64,000 nucleotides of DNA from Anopheles merus (taxonomy: Eukaryota > Arthropoda > Insecta > Diptera > Culicidae). Both the position numbers and the translations under genes were made by a program. Positions 38,377 through 48,682 of the stretch are shown here, piece after piece (within the stretch, counting starts at the first letter, position 1; each line of letters begins with the position of its first letter). The stretch is taken from positions 37,360,442 through 37,424,441 of the forward strand of contig NC_054082.1 of NCBI RefSeq assembly GCF_017562075.2. The letters run 5' to 3'. The notes below the pieces were generated by a model. It saw only the letters and a program-made list of their open reading frames with translations. It was not told the DNA's origin and made no database searches.

Positions 38377-39981
38377 ATGTTGACATCCGTAAATGCCGTG
38401 ATGTCAACAACATCGCCTTCATCGCCGTCATCACCGTCATCGTCGTTGTCGTCGTCGTCGTTATCATCACAAAGCTCCGCCTCCTCCAACACCACCACCA
38501 TGAGCACCACGGCATCAGCAGCAGCAGCAACCCACCTCACCGCTCCCTCCCAGCCAGCAGTGTCGTCTTCCTCTCCGTCCCCGGGGGGAAGTGGCACGTT
38601 GGCGGCCACCTCAACCACCTCACCGTCGGCACCGGCACTCGCAGCAGCACTGCTCCTGACATCCTCACCAGCATCATCACCGTCGTCGTCGTCCTCCTCG
38701 AACCGGTCGACCAGCACCACCACCACTACTACTACTTCATCGCATTGCCATGGCTACCAGCAGCCGCTACTTTTATCCTTAGCGGCTTCGCCCTCGCCGG
38801 CCCTGGTACAATCCTCCACGGTGGCAGCTTCGAATAGCGGTTCGGCCTCCCTGTTGATCAATCATCTTACGAGCAGCAACAAACCGACGCCGTCATCATC
38901 GCTCGCTGCCCCAGCGTCACCCTCGTCCTCCAGCCCGTCATCGTCATCGGTGGTTGGCGGAAGAGTTGAAGCTGCAAAACCGTCGACGACGGTTCGCACT
39001 GAGGAGACGATCGGCGGTAAACGGCAGGCTCCGCTGGTACTGGTGGCATCGGCGACCACGCCCAGGAAGACAAAACTGAGCCACAGCAGCAGCCACTCCT
39101 CTGCCCTCATCGGTGGACGTGGCGGAGTTGCCGTTGCGGATGGCGACCCTGCCTGTCCGAAGGTAGCGCTAGCGTCACCGATCGTCAACGTGGTGGTGAA
39201 TGACATTGCCGCCGGGCTGGCGAACGCTGTTGCAGCGGCCGTCGCGGACGCCGTCACAGTCGCAACGATTGGTAGAAACCTGATCATGGCGACGACGGCA
39301 GCCGCACCACCATCCGCTGGCAACCGGCATCATCATCACAATGCCCGCACCAACGCCACCACCAACACTAACGGCGGTGGCACCGCGCTCAACTCGTACT
39401 CACAGCTGCGCCAACAGCTCGAAATGGGCTCTTCGGCCGCCGTTGTTGGCGGGGGAGTCGGCAAAGGTGTTGCTGGTCCGCATCAACATCATCATCGTCA
39501 CCATCATCAGGCTTCCTCGCAGCAGCAGCAGCAGCAACACAGTCATCTGAAGCAATTTCTTAGCGCCGGTGCTGGTGCTGCTGGAGGTGGTGGGGTGGGT
39601 GGTGTAATGGTGGCTACTGCTGGCGGTGCCGGCAACCAGCACCCTGGTGGTGCAGCACAGCAACACCACCACCATCATCACCATCACCATCACGTACATT
39701 CGCAGTCGAGAAGGCAGGCGGCGCACGCTGCCGGTGGTGGTAGCAGTGGGGCCGTCGCTGGTGGCAGCACTGCTTCATCCAGTGGGGGTAGTGTCGCAGC
39801 TGCTAACGGCGCCACCTCGCAGCCGGAAGTCGTCGTCACTATCCATGACAGCAGCAACGGCAGCAGCAGCAGCAGCAGCAGCAGCGGCAGCGGCAACGGC
39901 AACGGTCGTCACAATAATCGCTCCACGAATGCGATCGTCGATGCCAACTCAAACCATCATCACCACCATCATCGATGGTAG
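38371..39981 (+). CDS. in-frame open extension after the rdx stop (candidate readthrough or downstream cistron)
   Basis: After the rdx TGA (38,368-38,370) the same frame is open for 536 codons, ending at TAG 39,979-39,981. An ATG lies only six bases after the stop, at 38,377. The predicted sequence is disordered: Ser/Thr/Pro-rich first third, a middle with less repetitive segments (around codons 200-320, including an Ala-Val hydrophobic stretch), then Gly/Ala, Gln and His tracts ending HHHHHHRW. The His tracts mix CAC and CAT, and the Ser tracts mix several codons, which suggests selection on amino acids rather than pure slippage. Explanations are stop-codon readthrough (documented as frequent in Anopheles and Drosophila), reinitiation, an alternative 3' acceptor, or a chance open frame in a triplet-rich 3'UTR. 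The stop context is TGA-A, not the leakiest TGA-C. Confidence 0.4.
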   Translation, partial: NKMLTSVNAVMSTTSPSSPSSPSSSLSSSSLSSQSSASSNTTTMSTTASAAAATHLTAPSQPAVSSSSPSPGGSGTLAATSTTSPSAPALAAALLLTSSPASSPSSSSSSNRSTSTTTTTTTSSHCHGYQQPLLLSLAASPSPALVQSSTVAASNSGSASLLINHLTSSNKPTPSSSLAAPASPSSSSPSSSSVVGGRVEAAKPSTTVRTEETIGGKRQAPLVLVASATTPRKTKLSHSSSHSSALIGGRGGVAVADGDPACPKVALASPIVNVVVNDIAAGLANAVAAAVADAVTVATIGRNLIMATTAAAPPSAGNRHHHHNARTNATTNTNGGGTALNSYSQLRQQLEMGSSAAVVGGGVGKGVAGPHQHHHRHHHQASSQQQQQQHSHLKQFLSAGAGAAGGGGVGGVMVATAGGAGNQHPGGAAQQHHHHHHHHHHVHSQSRRQAAHAAGGGSSGAVAGGSTASSSGGSVAAANGATSQPEVVVTIHDSSNGSSSSSSSSGSGNGNGRHNNRSTNAIVDANSNHHHHHHRW

Positions 39982-42900
39982 GAAAGGGAAGAGTTGCTGA
40001 GCAGTTGGTGGCGCCTGGTGTAGGAGATGCGGGCTGTGGAAGGGTAGATCTAACAGCAAAACAACGCTTAATGCAAAACAGGAGGATAACGTACGTTGCA
40101 CAGTTTAAGATTAGTGGTGAGAAGGGATCAGACGGGGAAGCATAGCTGTGCGTGTCCGTGTGCGTCCGCGTGTGTGTGTGTCTGTGTGTGTGTCTGTTCA
40201 TGTAGTGTGTAGTAGAATGGCATAGTAGTAGTAGTAGTAATATTTGATAAAATAGTAAAACAAAAGCAAACAGCCAACACAAGTGCGTGTGCGCGTGTGT
40301 GTTAGTGTGTGTGCCGCGTGTAGTGAAGATTGGCAAAGGACAGCGATTTAGATGGTTAACACATCAGGAGGAGTATAAAGCGCTTTATGGATGATCCAGC
40401 ACAATCAGGCGACTTTATTCTGATCATAACCTTTACGCATCTTTTGTTGCATTACATGACCTTTCTCGTTTCTTCTTTCCACACCGCGTGCAGTGCAATT
40501 GCATACATCCTTCCATCCCCACCTGGTTCTCTCATTCCAATGCACACTTTTGCACACACACACGCGCGCGCGGCCGATAAATTGATTCTCTGTTGCTGCG
40601 GAAATGCCAACAGTTTTTCTCTTTCTTTCGCTTCACAATGCAACGCGCAGCATACACGCACACGCCCGCTCACTCACATACGGACACGGTTTTAGTGTGT
40701 TTTTCCGTACTGCGCTCCTTTATCTCTGCTTCTCTTTCGTTTTGATTCTCCCGCAACCCTTTTGCATAGGAGCCGGGTTGGCGTGTGCTCTGTTGCTCTT
40801 AGTTACAGTAACACACGCATCCCGGCTGCTTCAAAGCCTTCTACCACACTACTCGCCAGATGGTGGTGGGGTGCTAGCCTAGCAACCGACTGGTCCAGCG
40901 CCTTGCCTAAACAGCTGGCATGATTCTTTTGCTGTTTTTTTTTTCATTTCAAATTGTTCAAAGCATAGATGAACGTATGTCTGTGTGTGTGTGACACTCA
41001 ACACATCACCTCCCCTTTCGCGCAGAGTTAAAAATAATTTATGCAATGTGATATTTTTTTTGTCGTCTGTACGTGTTAGCTAATATTAATTAATTAGTAA
41101 TATGTGAGAGCATGTGAAGTGATGAAGAAATGAATCGTAAAGGAGCGGATTAAACAACAATCACACACACATACATACACACGCATGGCACGTCGTACAC
41201 AACAGGAAGCCAGCAAGAGGAGGGTCCAGAAGAAGAGGATGATGATGATGATCACAAAAAATGATGGGTTGACAGAGGATACGAATTAGAGACGATAATG
41301 GTTGGACGGCAATGATGATAATATGGTAATGTAATAAGACGGGGACAGATGATAATGCTGATGATGTAAGTAAGGCGAAGGTTCCGGCAGATTGCGGATG
41401 TCAAGCAGAAGGAACGAAAGGGATGGGAAGGGCGGGCGTTGTTACAGTAGAAGAACAAAGAATTGTAGAGTGCGTCCGTTGAAGGAGCAACGGAGGGGGG
41501 GGGGGGTTGGCCAATGAAAAAGAATAAGTAGAAGTAGCAGGATGTTTGGTTATCGTGCGTGCATGCGCGTAGTATGCGTGTGTGGGGATCAAACCGGAGC
41601 GCAGGAAGAACGCGGATGATGGATTAAGATTGCATTGCGCGATGCACGACAAAGATGATGATTGTAACAAGAAGAGGCCAAGTGTAATCTATTTTGCTGA
41701 TAATAATGCTAATAATAATGATGATGAACCTGTTTAAAGGTAACGTTCTGTAATTGAGCTCTAGATTATGCATGTGTATGTGTGTGTGTGCAAGATGTAT
41801 GTATGTTTTTTGTATGAAAGGTTCATCTGTGGAAAGAGGGCAAGTGAACCCCACACCTCACGGGGGAGTGAGAAGCAGGGAAAGAAATTGGGAAAACGAA
41901 TTGCAATGCAGTGCGCGGTGAGAGAAGCCATCCGCGTGCACGCACAGACGCACACACACTGTGGTGTAGTAGGGGGTTACTATTTAGTTGTTTTTTACAC
42001 GCTCTGACGTGTGTGTGTGTGTTGGGTCACGTTAGTGTTGTGCCTGCTTGGATGAACTCCAACGGGTGGATTTGTGAGCATGTTGCGCTCCCCCCAGGTG
42101 TTGATCTGTCTTAATTGTGCTAGGAACAAGATGTGTGTCTTTGCCACCATCGGTCCCCACCCACCCAAACCATCCGATCTCTCTTTTCCCTCTTCTCTTT
42201 CTCTCTCTCTCTGTCCCTCTCTCTATCTTCATCCTTCCGCCTACGTTGGGCAAATGGAAGGATAGCATTTCTGAAGGACTGCATGCGACTCGTTGCTTAG
42301 TAGAACGTAGCAACATTGGATACAATTAGAATCCCGTTGGACGTAGCGTGCATTTTTCCTATTGCATAATAGTGAATGAGAATGAAGCAACACGTGCGCA
42401 GGCAAAGCATATTTTTTTCGGCTGGGTATGATTTTTGAAGCTTACCTCATACCATCCACACACACACACACACACCCGCCCGCATATGCACATAGAAAAA
42501 AGAAAATAAAATAAAACTGCTAGAAAACTGAAGAAAAACTACAGCCATTCTTCCGATGTACATTTATTCCTCATCCCGTGCGTGGTCTCTCCCCTCCCCC
42601 CTCTTTACAATGTGTAAGGAAGGGATGGAGGGGCTGCAACTTTCGTTATCGTTTTTCCCCTCCGTTCTTCGCCTCCTATTCATTAAGGATTGTGTTTTTT
42701 TCTTTATGTTCTTTCAATTAAGATTCAATTCACTGTGAAGAGAATAGTTGTAGTAATAGTAGTTGGTAAAATGTGTGTGTGTGTTTGGATTAACTCATGT
42801 AAAAAAGAGAATTGGGAAGAGAAATGGGTGAGTGGGTGGGTTGTAAGAGCAGCAGGCAATGTTAGAGAAAACAAACGTTTTTGTTTTGTTCGTTTAAACG

Positions 42901-44175
42901 CAAAATGAAGGGAAGGGGAGACAGGATAAAGATGCAGTGTAAACACACTGACACACACACAAAATAAACAAAGCTTACAATAAGTGAAACGATTACAACC
43001 TAATGTGCATATTTACATTTACATACACTCGTAGCAATTGATGATAATGCTGAGAATAGGACGAAACGGAACAGGATACGAAGAAAGGAAAAAGGGTTGG
43101 AGGGGATTGGTGGTCTTGAACTGTAGACGATTGATTGATACGAGAGAGGGAGAGAGAGAGAGAGAGAATGTGATTGGATTTAGTGGGTTTAGAATGTGAA
43201 CAATCAAAGAACGATGGACAAAAGAGGGGGATCGATGGATTTGGTTGGTGGCTGGCGTGACCCATCCGTTGTTGTACGGTCTCAATCAAAACGGGTCATT
43301 TTCTTCCACTCAAACGTAACACACCATCAACATGCACGCACACAGATACGCAAGTTTTTGAACTTTCCAAAAAAAGGAATAAACGTACAACGGGCAGTAG
43401 TAGCAGCAATGCAACAATGGTTCAAGCAAGGTAAACGTCTTGGCACAGATTTCGAACCATGTAAGTGAATAGATTCCGTTTTTAAGGACTTTTTATCCTT
43501 TCCAAACAACAATATATGTGTTTGTGTGTGTGTGTGTGTGTGGGAGTAAGAGTTGGCCCTTTGAACATTGTACCGCTGCAGCACAACAGAGTACACGAGC
43601 GAGATGATGTGGAATCAGCGCTTCGAGAGTCGGGGCAGTGCCGAAACCACCGGGTTTCGATATTCGTTTTTTTTTGTTTTGTTTTAATTGCATCGATACA
43701 ACGTAGGAAGGAGGATCAGAAGAGGAAGGAAACGTGAATTGAAAAGTTTAAAAAAACGCCTGTGTGTGTGTTTAGTACGTGAGTGTAAGGACAACTTTAA
43801 TTAGAACATTGTCTAAGGCAAAGTAATAAACGAGATATAACAGTGTAGGGCAATAGGTGTAGTAAGCGACAAAAGCAAACAAAACAAAAAGTGTGAAAAG
43901 GGGAAGAGAAAAAAAAACTAAACCACACAGCAGATGCGCGACACACACACACAACAGCAACAATACAAACAAACAAAAACACGTAAGCAAACAAAAAAGC
44001 GATAAGTTAAATTTAGTACGATGGCTTCATATGTGATTATAAACAATTTAAAACAAGGAAGAAGTTGAAACAAGTAACAAATAAGGTAAGCAAAAGAAGA
44101 AGGAGAGACAGTAAGCGAGAGCGATCAAGAAGAAAATGGTAAAATAAAAATAAATGAGTTGAAAAATAAATATCA
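39982..44175 (+). other. rdx: probable long 3'UTR of rdx
   Basis: About 4.2 kb without convincing coding sequence. It is rich in CA/GT runs, TAG and ATG/ATA triplet runs (for example 40,225-40,240, and 41,236-41,260 on either strand), a G run near 41,500 and A-rich sequence toward the end. It lies between the rdx reading frame and clustered AATAAA signals, with no promoter-like or splice pattern of another gene, so it is best read as a long 3'UTR. Confidence 0.55.
44143..44170 (+). terminator. rdx: clustered AATAAA signals, probable distal rdx poly(A) site
   Basis: Three AATAAA hexamers at 44,143, 44,149 and 44,165 lie within 28 bases, followed by a T-run at about 44,180 and ordinary sequence. 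They fit the end of the rdx transcript, about 450 bp before the convergent stck poly(A) signal. Confidence 0.5.
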
Positions 44176-44623
44176 TTACTTTTTTTGTATATGAATCAAA
44201 CAACGAGAACAGGTTCGTAAATGAGCCCAACACAGGAGTAAAACAAACTCTACGGCGTAACCATAGTTTCTTACCTGGTTAGAAGATTTCAGCCCACTGC
44301 GAAGTATTCTTGTATTCACTACGTTACGTGCCATTTTAATGACGTATGGCTATAGTCAACACGCCGAATCCTGTCGACTCGACATCCCTTCAAAGCAGGC
44401 TCTAAGGAAGTGCTTCCGCCTGGGCTCTATAACAGTTGACTTTTTCTATATTAAACGGTCTGTAAATGGCACATTTTTCCTTGGCGAAGAAGAATTTGAA
44501 CTGTACTCCAATGATATTTCAAGCATGTGCTGCTGTTGGTTCAGCAATAGCAGCGATTATTCTTTCCGTTATATCTGAATACGTTGCGGCGTAATATTTG
44601 GAGTTAAAATACAAACACATTAG

Positions 44624-44629
44624 TTTATT
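44624..44629 (-). terminator. stck: poly(A) signal of stck
   Basis: TTTATT on the + strand is AATAAA on the minus strand, about 755 nt after the stck stop. It gives a moderate 3'UTR and leaves a gap of about 450 bp to the convergent rdx end. Confidence 0.5.
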
Positions 44630-45382
44630 AAAAATATTACACACATACTAAACTCATCATCATAAATCGTGACGACTCTGTAGCGAATTTCCCTATCTTG
44701 GGGAAGGTACGGTTCGTTGCTTACTCGTCGTTTTCACGGCATTGCTGATTCTCCGTCCACTCTGTTCTTTACCCGTTAACGTGTTAAATGTTGTTATTTC
44801 AAAAAAAGTAAGTAAAAACTTTAATACTAAAACATTACAATTACACACCCGAACGTTGGTTGGGTGTGTGTGTGCGCATTATTGGTTGGCACTATTCGAG
44901 CACCGAACATGAACAAATACGGACCGTCTACAGTTCTCTTCAAAAGACTGGATAATACTCTACACACGAGACTAATAATTAATTCCAGAAACGTTTAAAC
45001 ATAGAGCTTGTTGCTTTTTAAATACACTCCTATACAAAACGGGCGCACCAATTGTAAATCATGTTTAATGAAGGAACAGCATCGTTCCTGACTACGCGTG
45101 TTAAGGCACTGTTTTAATCTTGCACTGCCGTTATGAGGGCGTTAGTAGAATGGTACTAGACTTCACGAACACTCACGTGGTTTCTTAATTACAATAAGCA
45201 TCGAGGAGTTTGTTAATTGCTGATTTTATCTTGATTGTTCAAGTAAGTTTCGTTTTCAAGCACACATACTCTGCATTGGCCAGCGTGTGCGGGTTAGATT
45301 CGGTTTGCAAATCGTATCGATTGCTGCTTTCATTATTGGCACGCAGAAGAGAGTGTTGTTAAATTGACGTCCGCTACACCGT

Positions 45383-47328
45383 TTACGGGGCCGGCTTTTT
45401 GATTGTGTTTTCGTGCGAAATGCGCAAGCGGCGACGGAGCTCGCTCGGGAACCGCTCGTAGCACTTTTTGCACACCGGTTTCTCGTCGTACTCGAAGAAT
45501 TTGGACTTCTGGTCCAGCTTCTGGTCGCAGATCGAGCAGGAGAAGTGATGAACGCACCAGGCCTTGTTCAATGCGGTGAACACTGTTTTGAGAGATCCAA
45601 AATGATGTGGAAAATGTAAAGTTAGAAACAATTGTCAGGTCGCGGGTCGATCGACTGTACTCCAGGCCCGAGCGAACCACTTACCATCACCAGCGATGAC
45701 TTGATTGCAGACGAAGCACAAATTTCCAAACAGCTGATGATAGTGCGTCTCGCAGTAGGCCATGCCACGCTTCTCGTAGTGACGATGACCAAGGAAGGGT
45801 TTCTCACACTTGGCACACACAAAGTGCTACAAAGAGAAGCAAAGCATTGAGGAATGTTAATATATAGCTAGTAATTAGCCATTAAATTTAAGCAATTGAA
45901 TGATACTGAGAAGGGTTTCGTAAGAAAAAGTTCAGAAATTCTCATATACGTAGATACAGTGTTTCCACGATTTATTGGTCAGTCCCCATAGATTTTTGGT
46001 TCGTTTCTTTAATTTATTCGTATTTTCCGATTGAATATCAATACAATTGCACCAAAAAATTCTGGGGAACGACAAAAAAATCGTGGGTACGCATCAAAAA
46101 AAATATGGGAACCCACCAAAAATTAATGGGAACCGACCAATAATTCGTGGGAAACCCTGTAATATCGTTTTTCCGATTGGATATATTCTTTGAAAAATTA
46201 CAAGGTTTTTAAAAGGGATCTCATAATTTTGGGATACTAGCTTTTACGGCACCCTTTTTGGCTAGGCACATTTGGAATCCTATAAGAATATCTAATGTGC
46301 CTGTCCGAAAACGGTTCCGTACAGTCCAATTCCCATCACATAAAGTTCACTTCGCTTAACAAATATTAAGGAAAGTGTCACAAAATTGTGAGAACCCCTG
46401 AAAACCCCCTGCAAGGACATTTCTAGCCCCTTTTTACCGACTTCCCTAAGCACATACCTCAACGTGCCAATGCTTTCCCAGCGCGGTGACCACCCGTTCC
46501 TCGATCGGCCGGCGACAGGCACCACAGATCGGGATGCCCATGCGATCGTGGCATCGCAGGCAGTACAGTTCGTTCATGTCGTTGGCGGCATACCCGCTGC
46601 GGTTCTTCACCTCCCGGGCCGACGAGTCCAGTTCGGCACCGCAGGCCGTACAGTTGAAGTGATACCCGTGGTAAACTTCTCCCCGGAAGCGCAGTGGCGC
46701 ATCGTCGATAATGCCACTAAGAAGAAAGAGTAGAAGATAAACAGTCCCGAAGATTAGTAATCAAAACGAAACGTTAGCGTTCGATGCCACCGTGCCGCCA
46801 ACTTACTGGCACTTGTTGCAGACGAGCTTCCCGAGCCCGACCTCCTTCTCCTTGCGATTGCAATCGTGGCACAGGGCCCGGTTTTGGTTGCGTATGAAGC
46901 CCGAATCGGCCAGCGGAATGCTGCAGCGCTCGCAGGTGAAGCACTGCGGATGCCAGTTCGCCGCCATCGCCTTGATCACGCGCCCGATCACGAAGTTGTT
47001 GCACTTGGCACAGCACGGCGCAAACAGGATGTGGAAGTCCTTCTCGCAGTACTTGCGGCCCTCGAACTCGTAGAATATGCCGTCCTGGAACTGGCGGAAA
47101 CATTGCGCGCAGCTGCAAAGCAATGCAAACAACCGTAATTGAGTATTTTAGTTTCCGAAGTTCCAAAATCGGTGCAAGGAGCACACTTGCACTTGCACAC
47201 TTGAACGATGGCGGAAATACTCACACAAAGCATTGCGTATGCCAGAGCTGCCCGTTGGAGTTGACGATGCGCTCGTGCGGTTCGAAGCCTTCGTCACAGC
47301 GCGTGCAGTGCATCGTGCCGAGCGACAT
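45383..47328 (-). CDS. stck: PINCH / steamer duck, five-LIM adhesion adaptor
   Basis: Five coding exons on the minus strand: 47,328-47,225 (exon starts 47,341), 47,112-46,807, 46,716-46,458, 45,826-45,685 and 45,582-45,383. They give 336 residues with every junction in frame. Five LIM zinc-finger domains occur in tandem (roughly 8-62, 71-121, 135-184, 193-243, 252-303). They start with MHCTRC and end with VCKKCYERF, then a short basic tail (KKPAP end). Length and order match Drosophila Stck and vertebrate LIMS1/2. PINCH binds integrin-linked kinase through LIM1 and, with parvin, links integrins to actin at muscle attachments and adhesions. The ATG exon begins 13 bases upstream at a splice acceptor, so a separate 5' exon is required; one candidate encodes an N-terminal extension. 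The third intron carries a MITE. Confidence 0.97.
45957..46159. mobile_element. short MITE in a stck intron, TA-flanked
   Basis: The left end CAGTGTTTCCACGATTTATT and the right end (reverse-complemented) CAGGGTTTCCCACGAATTATT form imperfect terminal inverted repeats of about 25 bp. Both sides are flanked by TA, as in Tc1/mariner-type insertions. The interior consists of degenerate units of about 22-24 bp built on GGGAACCSACCAAWAATT. It has no coding capacity. It lies between the LIM3 and LIM4 exons of stck. Confidence 0.65.
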
Positions 47329-47963
47329 GTTGGTGGTGACGCTAAAAGAGGGATACTTTTCATTAGACATAACCACTAATGGAGATGATGATTGGGACAT
47401 GTTTAGGTGAGTTAATGTTTTTTAGATATGAACGTCGCAGAGAAAGCACATGTCAAGTAGCAACGGTTAGGTGCGACGAAGGCCGCCTTTAAGATTACAT
47501 CGAATTTGACTACACAAAGCTAACTGAATGCTTCAATTGATCAACACCATCTTCTCAAAGCACATTTTAGCGTTAATTTCCCTGGAGAGTATCGTTTCCA
47601 ACAGAGATAATTCGATTTCAATTGAAAAAATACTCTATCCACCGTCACCTTATATTAGTTAGCCACCTGTATTACAAGAGGCTAATGCTTTGGAAGGGAG
47701 AAGAAATAAACACTTCATATATGTCACCACTCAACGGCTGCATGTGAAAATAGCAGCAGAGGAGTAGTTTTTGATCCATCGCTTCTCAAAAGCCTTTTTA
47801 CTGGCTTGTTAGACACTGCGATTGTAACTTCCGAACAAACTCCTTTGCAAATCCCTACTGAAGCGTATGAACAACAGTTCCGGACGCATCGCGTCATCGC
47901 CTGCTACGAGTTTTGTTGACACTTCATTGCTGGAAGGGGCGGGAAGGAGGAAAGTTGACTAAC

Positions 47964-48682
47964 CCGTCGCCTGCTGCCACCGTTTGCACGTTCGATCTGC
48001 CAGACTGTTCCCACGATTCCATCCTTCTGCCGGGTGTGCTCGGTGTGCCCGGTGCTATCCCGGGTGTCGGTAGATTCTGATACGCTCCGGGCGGTTGTTG
48101 CTGCCCCGAACTGGATGCTCCTCTCTGTGGCGTTACGCCGTGTGAAACGTTCGGCTGTTCGAATTGCACTGCCACTCGCGGTTGCGGTGGCGCCGTCCCG
48201 CTATCGTACACATTTCTGCTGTTTGATGTCGTTAAGAATTGCACATTCTTCTGACCCCCTGCCGAAGGGTGCGTCGGTGTCGAGGTACACAGGGGAAACG
48301 GTGCTGTGGTACCGCCGAACCCCGTTGCCATTCTTATCGGTGACTTCGGTTGCTGATAGTAGCTCTCCACCTGGGGATGGGGTGGCGGATAGGACGCGAC
48401 ATTCTGCTGCATCGGTGAGCGTGTCATCGTCGTCGTCGCTGTCGTCGATTGTTGTGTCGAACTGGCTGACATGAGCCGTGGCGATGCGGTGGAGGAAGGG
48501 CTGTCCGTATCCCGCCCGGGACGTAACATCATATCGCTAGCGGATACTGCTGCTGCTGCTGCTGCTGCACCACCACCACCAACACTGCCACCCACTGCTG
48601 TGTGGAGTAGGTTCTCCTTGGACGTGGTACGGCGCTTGTAAAGGTTCGAGTCTTCCAGCGGTTTCAGTTTAAGTGCACTCAT
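47964..48682 (-). CDS. stck: alternative N-terminal extension exon of PINCH (stck)
   Basis: ATG at 48,682 (MSALKLKPLEDSNLYKRR start; an in-frame TAA lies 13 codons upstream) opens 239 codons plus two bases, ending at donor GACGG/GTTAGT (47,964/47,963). Splicing to the LIM1 exon at 47,341 gives GGC-GTC-ACC-ACC-AAC-ATG, in frame with the stck start. The result is a 580-residue protein with a 244-residue N-terminal tail. The tail is disordered: basic start, poly-Ala run, Ser/Thr and Pro/Gln-rich segments, and PPHPQVESYYQQPKSP-like patches. I do not recall such a tail in the classical 335-residue PINCH proteins. The exact donor and frame agreement support a real exon. Confidence 0.7.

Noticed and set aside
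44339..44578. 79-codon ATG frame between the rdx and stck ends
   Set aside because: It has a true ATG but lies in the intergenic or 3'UTR gap, has no recognisable motif and no promoter or splice evidence.
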